5,839 nucleotides of DNA from the NCBI GenBank assembly GCA_018819665.1, contig JAHJOY010000103.1, positions 1 to 5,839 of the forward strand, written 5' to 3'. A program made the position numbers and the translations under genes. Shown in pieces: positions 5,160 to 5,839 of this stretch. The notes beneath the pieces were generated by a model. It ran no database searches. It worked only from the letters and a program-made list of their open reading frames with translations, and had not been told where the DNA came from. Within the stretch, counting starts at the first letter, position 1. Every line of letters starts with the position of its first letter. The DNA is from a bacterium. GTDB lineage: Bacteria > Atribacterota > Phoenicimicrobiia > Phoenicimicrobiales > Phoenicimicrobiaceae.

Positions 5160-5839
5160 TTACTCCTTTCGAAAATATTTTTTGACTATAAGCAGAAGAC
5201 CCCTTACTTCTAATACTTCTACTTCTTCTCCTTCTTTAATTGTTTCTCCTTTGGTGGAGGCTTGCCACCTTTCTCCGTGAATAAAAATGGTGCCTTCCGG
5301 AGTAAGGTCTGTTTTGGCAATTCCTACTTTTCCCAAAAGACCTTCTCTGCCGGTAACCGGTTTTTTCCATTGAATCTTAATACCTTTGCTTAAGGCAAAG
5401 ACAAAGAAAGCCGCTGTGGCAATAGACATGGTTATAATTAATCCTAAGGAAATCCTGAAAAAAGGAGCAGCTGACTTAGGTAACATAAAAGAACCTAAAA
5501 TAAGGGAGGTAACCCCACCGGCAGTGAGAACTCCAAAGGTAGGAGTATATATTTCCAGAATGAAAAGTACAATACCAAAGATGATGAGCAGGAGGCCTCC
5601 ATAATTTATAGGTATACTCTGGAAAGCTACAAAAGCTAAGACAAGACTTATTCCTCCTACAATCCCAGGGAAAAAAGAACCGGGATTGCTGAATTCACCC
5701 AGGATTCCGTAAATCCCCAAGAATAATAAGATGTAAGCTATATTGGGATTGGTTAAGGAATGGAGAAATAAATCTTTAAAAGTCATCTTTACCGGGATTA
5801 TTTCTGCCCCTTTAGTCTTAAGTATTCTTGTCTCACTTG
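5160..5839 (-). CDS. NfeD family membrane protein, C-terminal part; gene continues past the right edge
   Basis: Partner of slipins. Numbered from the internal Met at 5786, the visible part has four or five membrane helices in residues about 13-132, with the signature LTNPNIAYILLFLGIYGILGE (11-31) and NPGSFFPGIVGG (34-45). A cytoplasmic OB-fold NfeD domain follows at about 146-203 (GLLGKVGIA, then GERWQAS and EVEVLEVRGLLLIVKK). That Met gives 208 aa but has no good ribosome site. The frame stays open upstream to the window end, reading SETRILKTKGAEIIPVK directly before it. In long NfeD proteins this position links an N-terminal ClpP-like serine protease domain to the LTNP membrane part, so the true start is very probably outside the window. 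The protease domain, with its Ser-Lys catalytic pair, is not visible. The gene ends 6 bp before the slipin gene, the classical nfeD-slipin arrangement. A short NfeD starting at 5786 remains the alternative. Confidence 0.88.
   Translation of the reverse strand, partial: SETRILKTKGAEIIPVKMTFKDLFLHSLTNPNIAYILLFLGIYGILGEFSNPGSFFPGIVGGISLVLAFVAFQSIPINYGGLLLIIFGIVLFILEIYTPTFGVLTAGGVTSLILGSFMLPKSAAPFFRISLGLIITMSIATAAFFVFALSKGIKIQWKKPVTGREGLLGKVGIAKTDLTPEGTIFIHGERWQASTKGETIKEGEEVEVLEVRGLLLIVKKYFRKE
5163..5169 (-). promoter_or_regulatory. Ribosome binding site of the slipin gene inside nfeD
   Basis: On the minus strand AAAGGAG is formed by the last Lys-Glu codons of nfeD, 9 nt before the slipin ATG at 5153. 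The site overlaps the end of the upstream gene, as expected for translational coupling. Confidence 0.8.

Noticed and set aside
5784..5786. ATG at the minus-strand position 5786 as the true nfeD start
   Set aside because: There is no Shine-Dalgarno upstream and the open frame continues to the window edge with NfeD-like residues, so it was treated as internal.

Overview
The window comes from an AT-rich bacterial genome. Its promoters look sigma70-like (TATAAT or TAAAAT boxes 17 bp from -35 boxes), and most genes have strong purine-rich Shine-Dalgarno sites. It carries an archaeal/eukaryal-type (type 3) prolyl-tRNA synthetase, a tiny translation-factor-like beta-barrel protein, a slipin/NfeD pair and an acidic amino-acid transporter. 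This mix fits an uncultured, probably anaerobic low-GC lineage (Atribacterota-, Aerophobota- or Omnitrophota-like). The phylum is a guess and the sequence does not prove it.

Left part (1-2097, + strand): an Asp/Glu-family racemase is followed 80 bp later by a dicarboxylate/amino acid:cation symporter. The symporter keeps the residues that in this family bind aspartate or glutamate, so the two probably form a small unit for uptake and stereochemical conversion of acidic amino acids.

The 286-bp gap at 2098-2383 is dense in non-coding structure. It holds a perfect 28-bp GTAGGGGCG-type palindrome, two blocks of degenerate heptamer repeats with different consensus, and a clear promoter for the next unit.

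Middle part (2384-4120, + strand): a complete proS starts at GTG. An 85-aa elongation-factor-domain-2-like protein follows 30 bp later, and the two are probably co-transcribed.

The 250-bp gap at 4121-4370 holds the most interesting item. It is a stand-alone RNA gene of about 175-180 nt with its own extended -10 promoter, a plausible multi-branched fold closed by 5'/3' pairing, and a 13-bp intrinsic terminator. I could not assign it to a known RNA class.

Right part (4371-5839, - strand): a slipin (SPFH/band 7) gene lies 6 bp downstream of an nfeD gene. The nfeD frame stays open to the right edge, and the residues before the apparent start look like the normal run-in from an N-terminal ClpP-like protease domain. 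The visible part is therefore probably the membrane and OB-fold C-terminal half of a long NfeD. Slipin and NfeD form a known membrane-quality-control pair.
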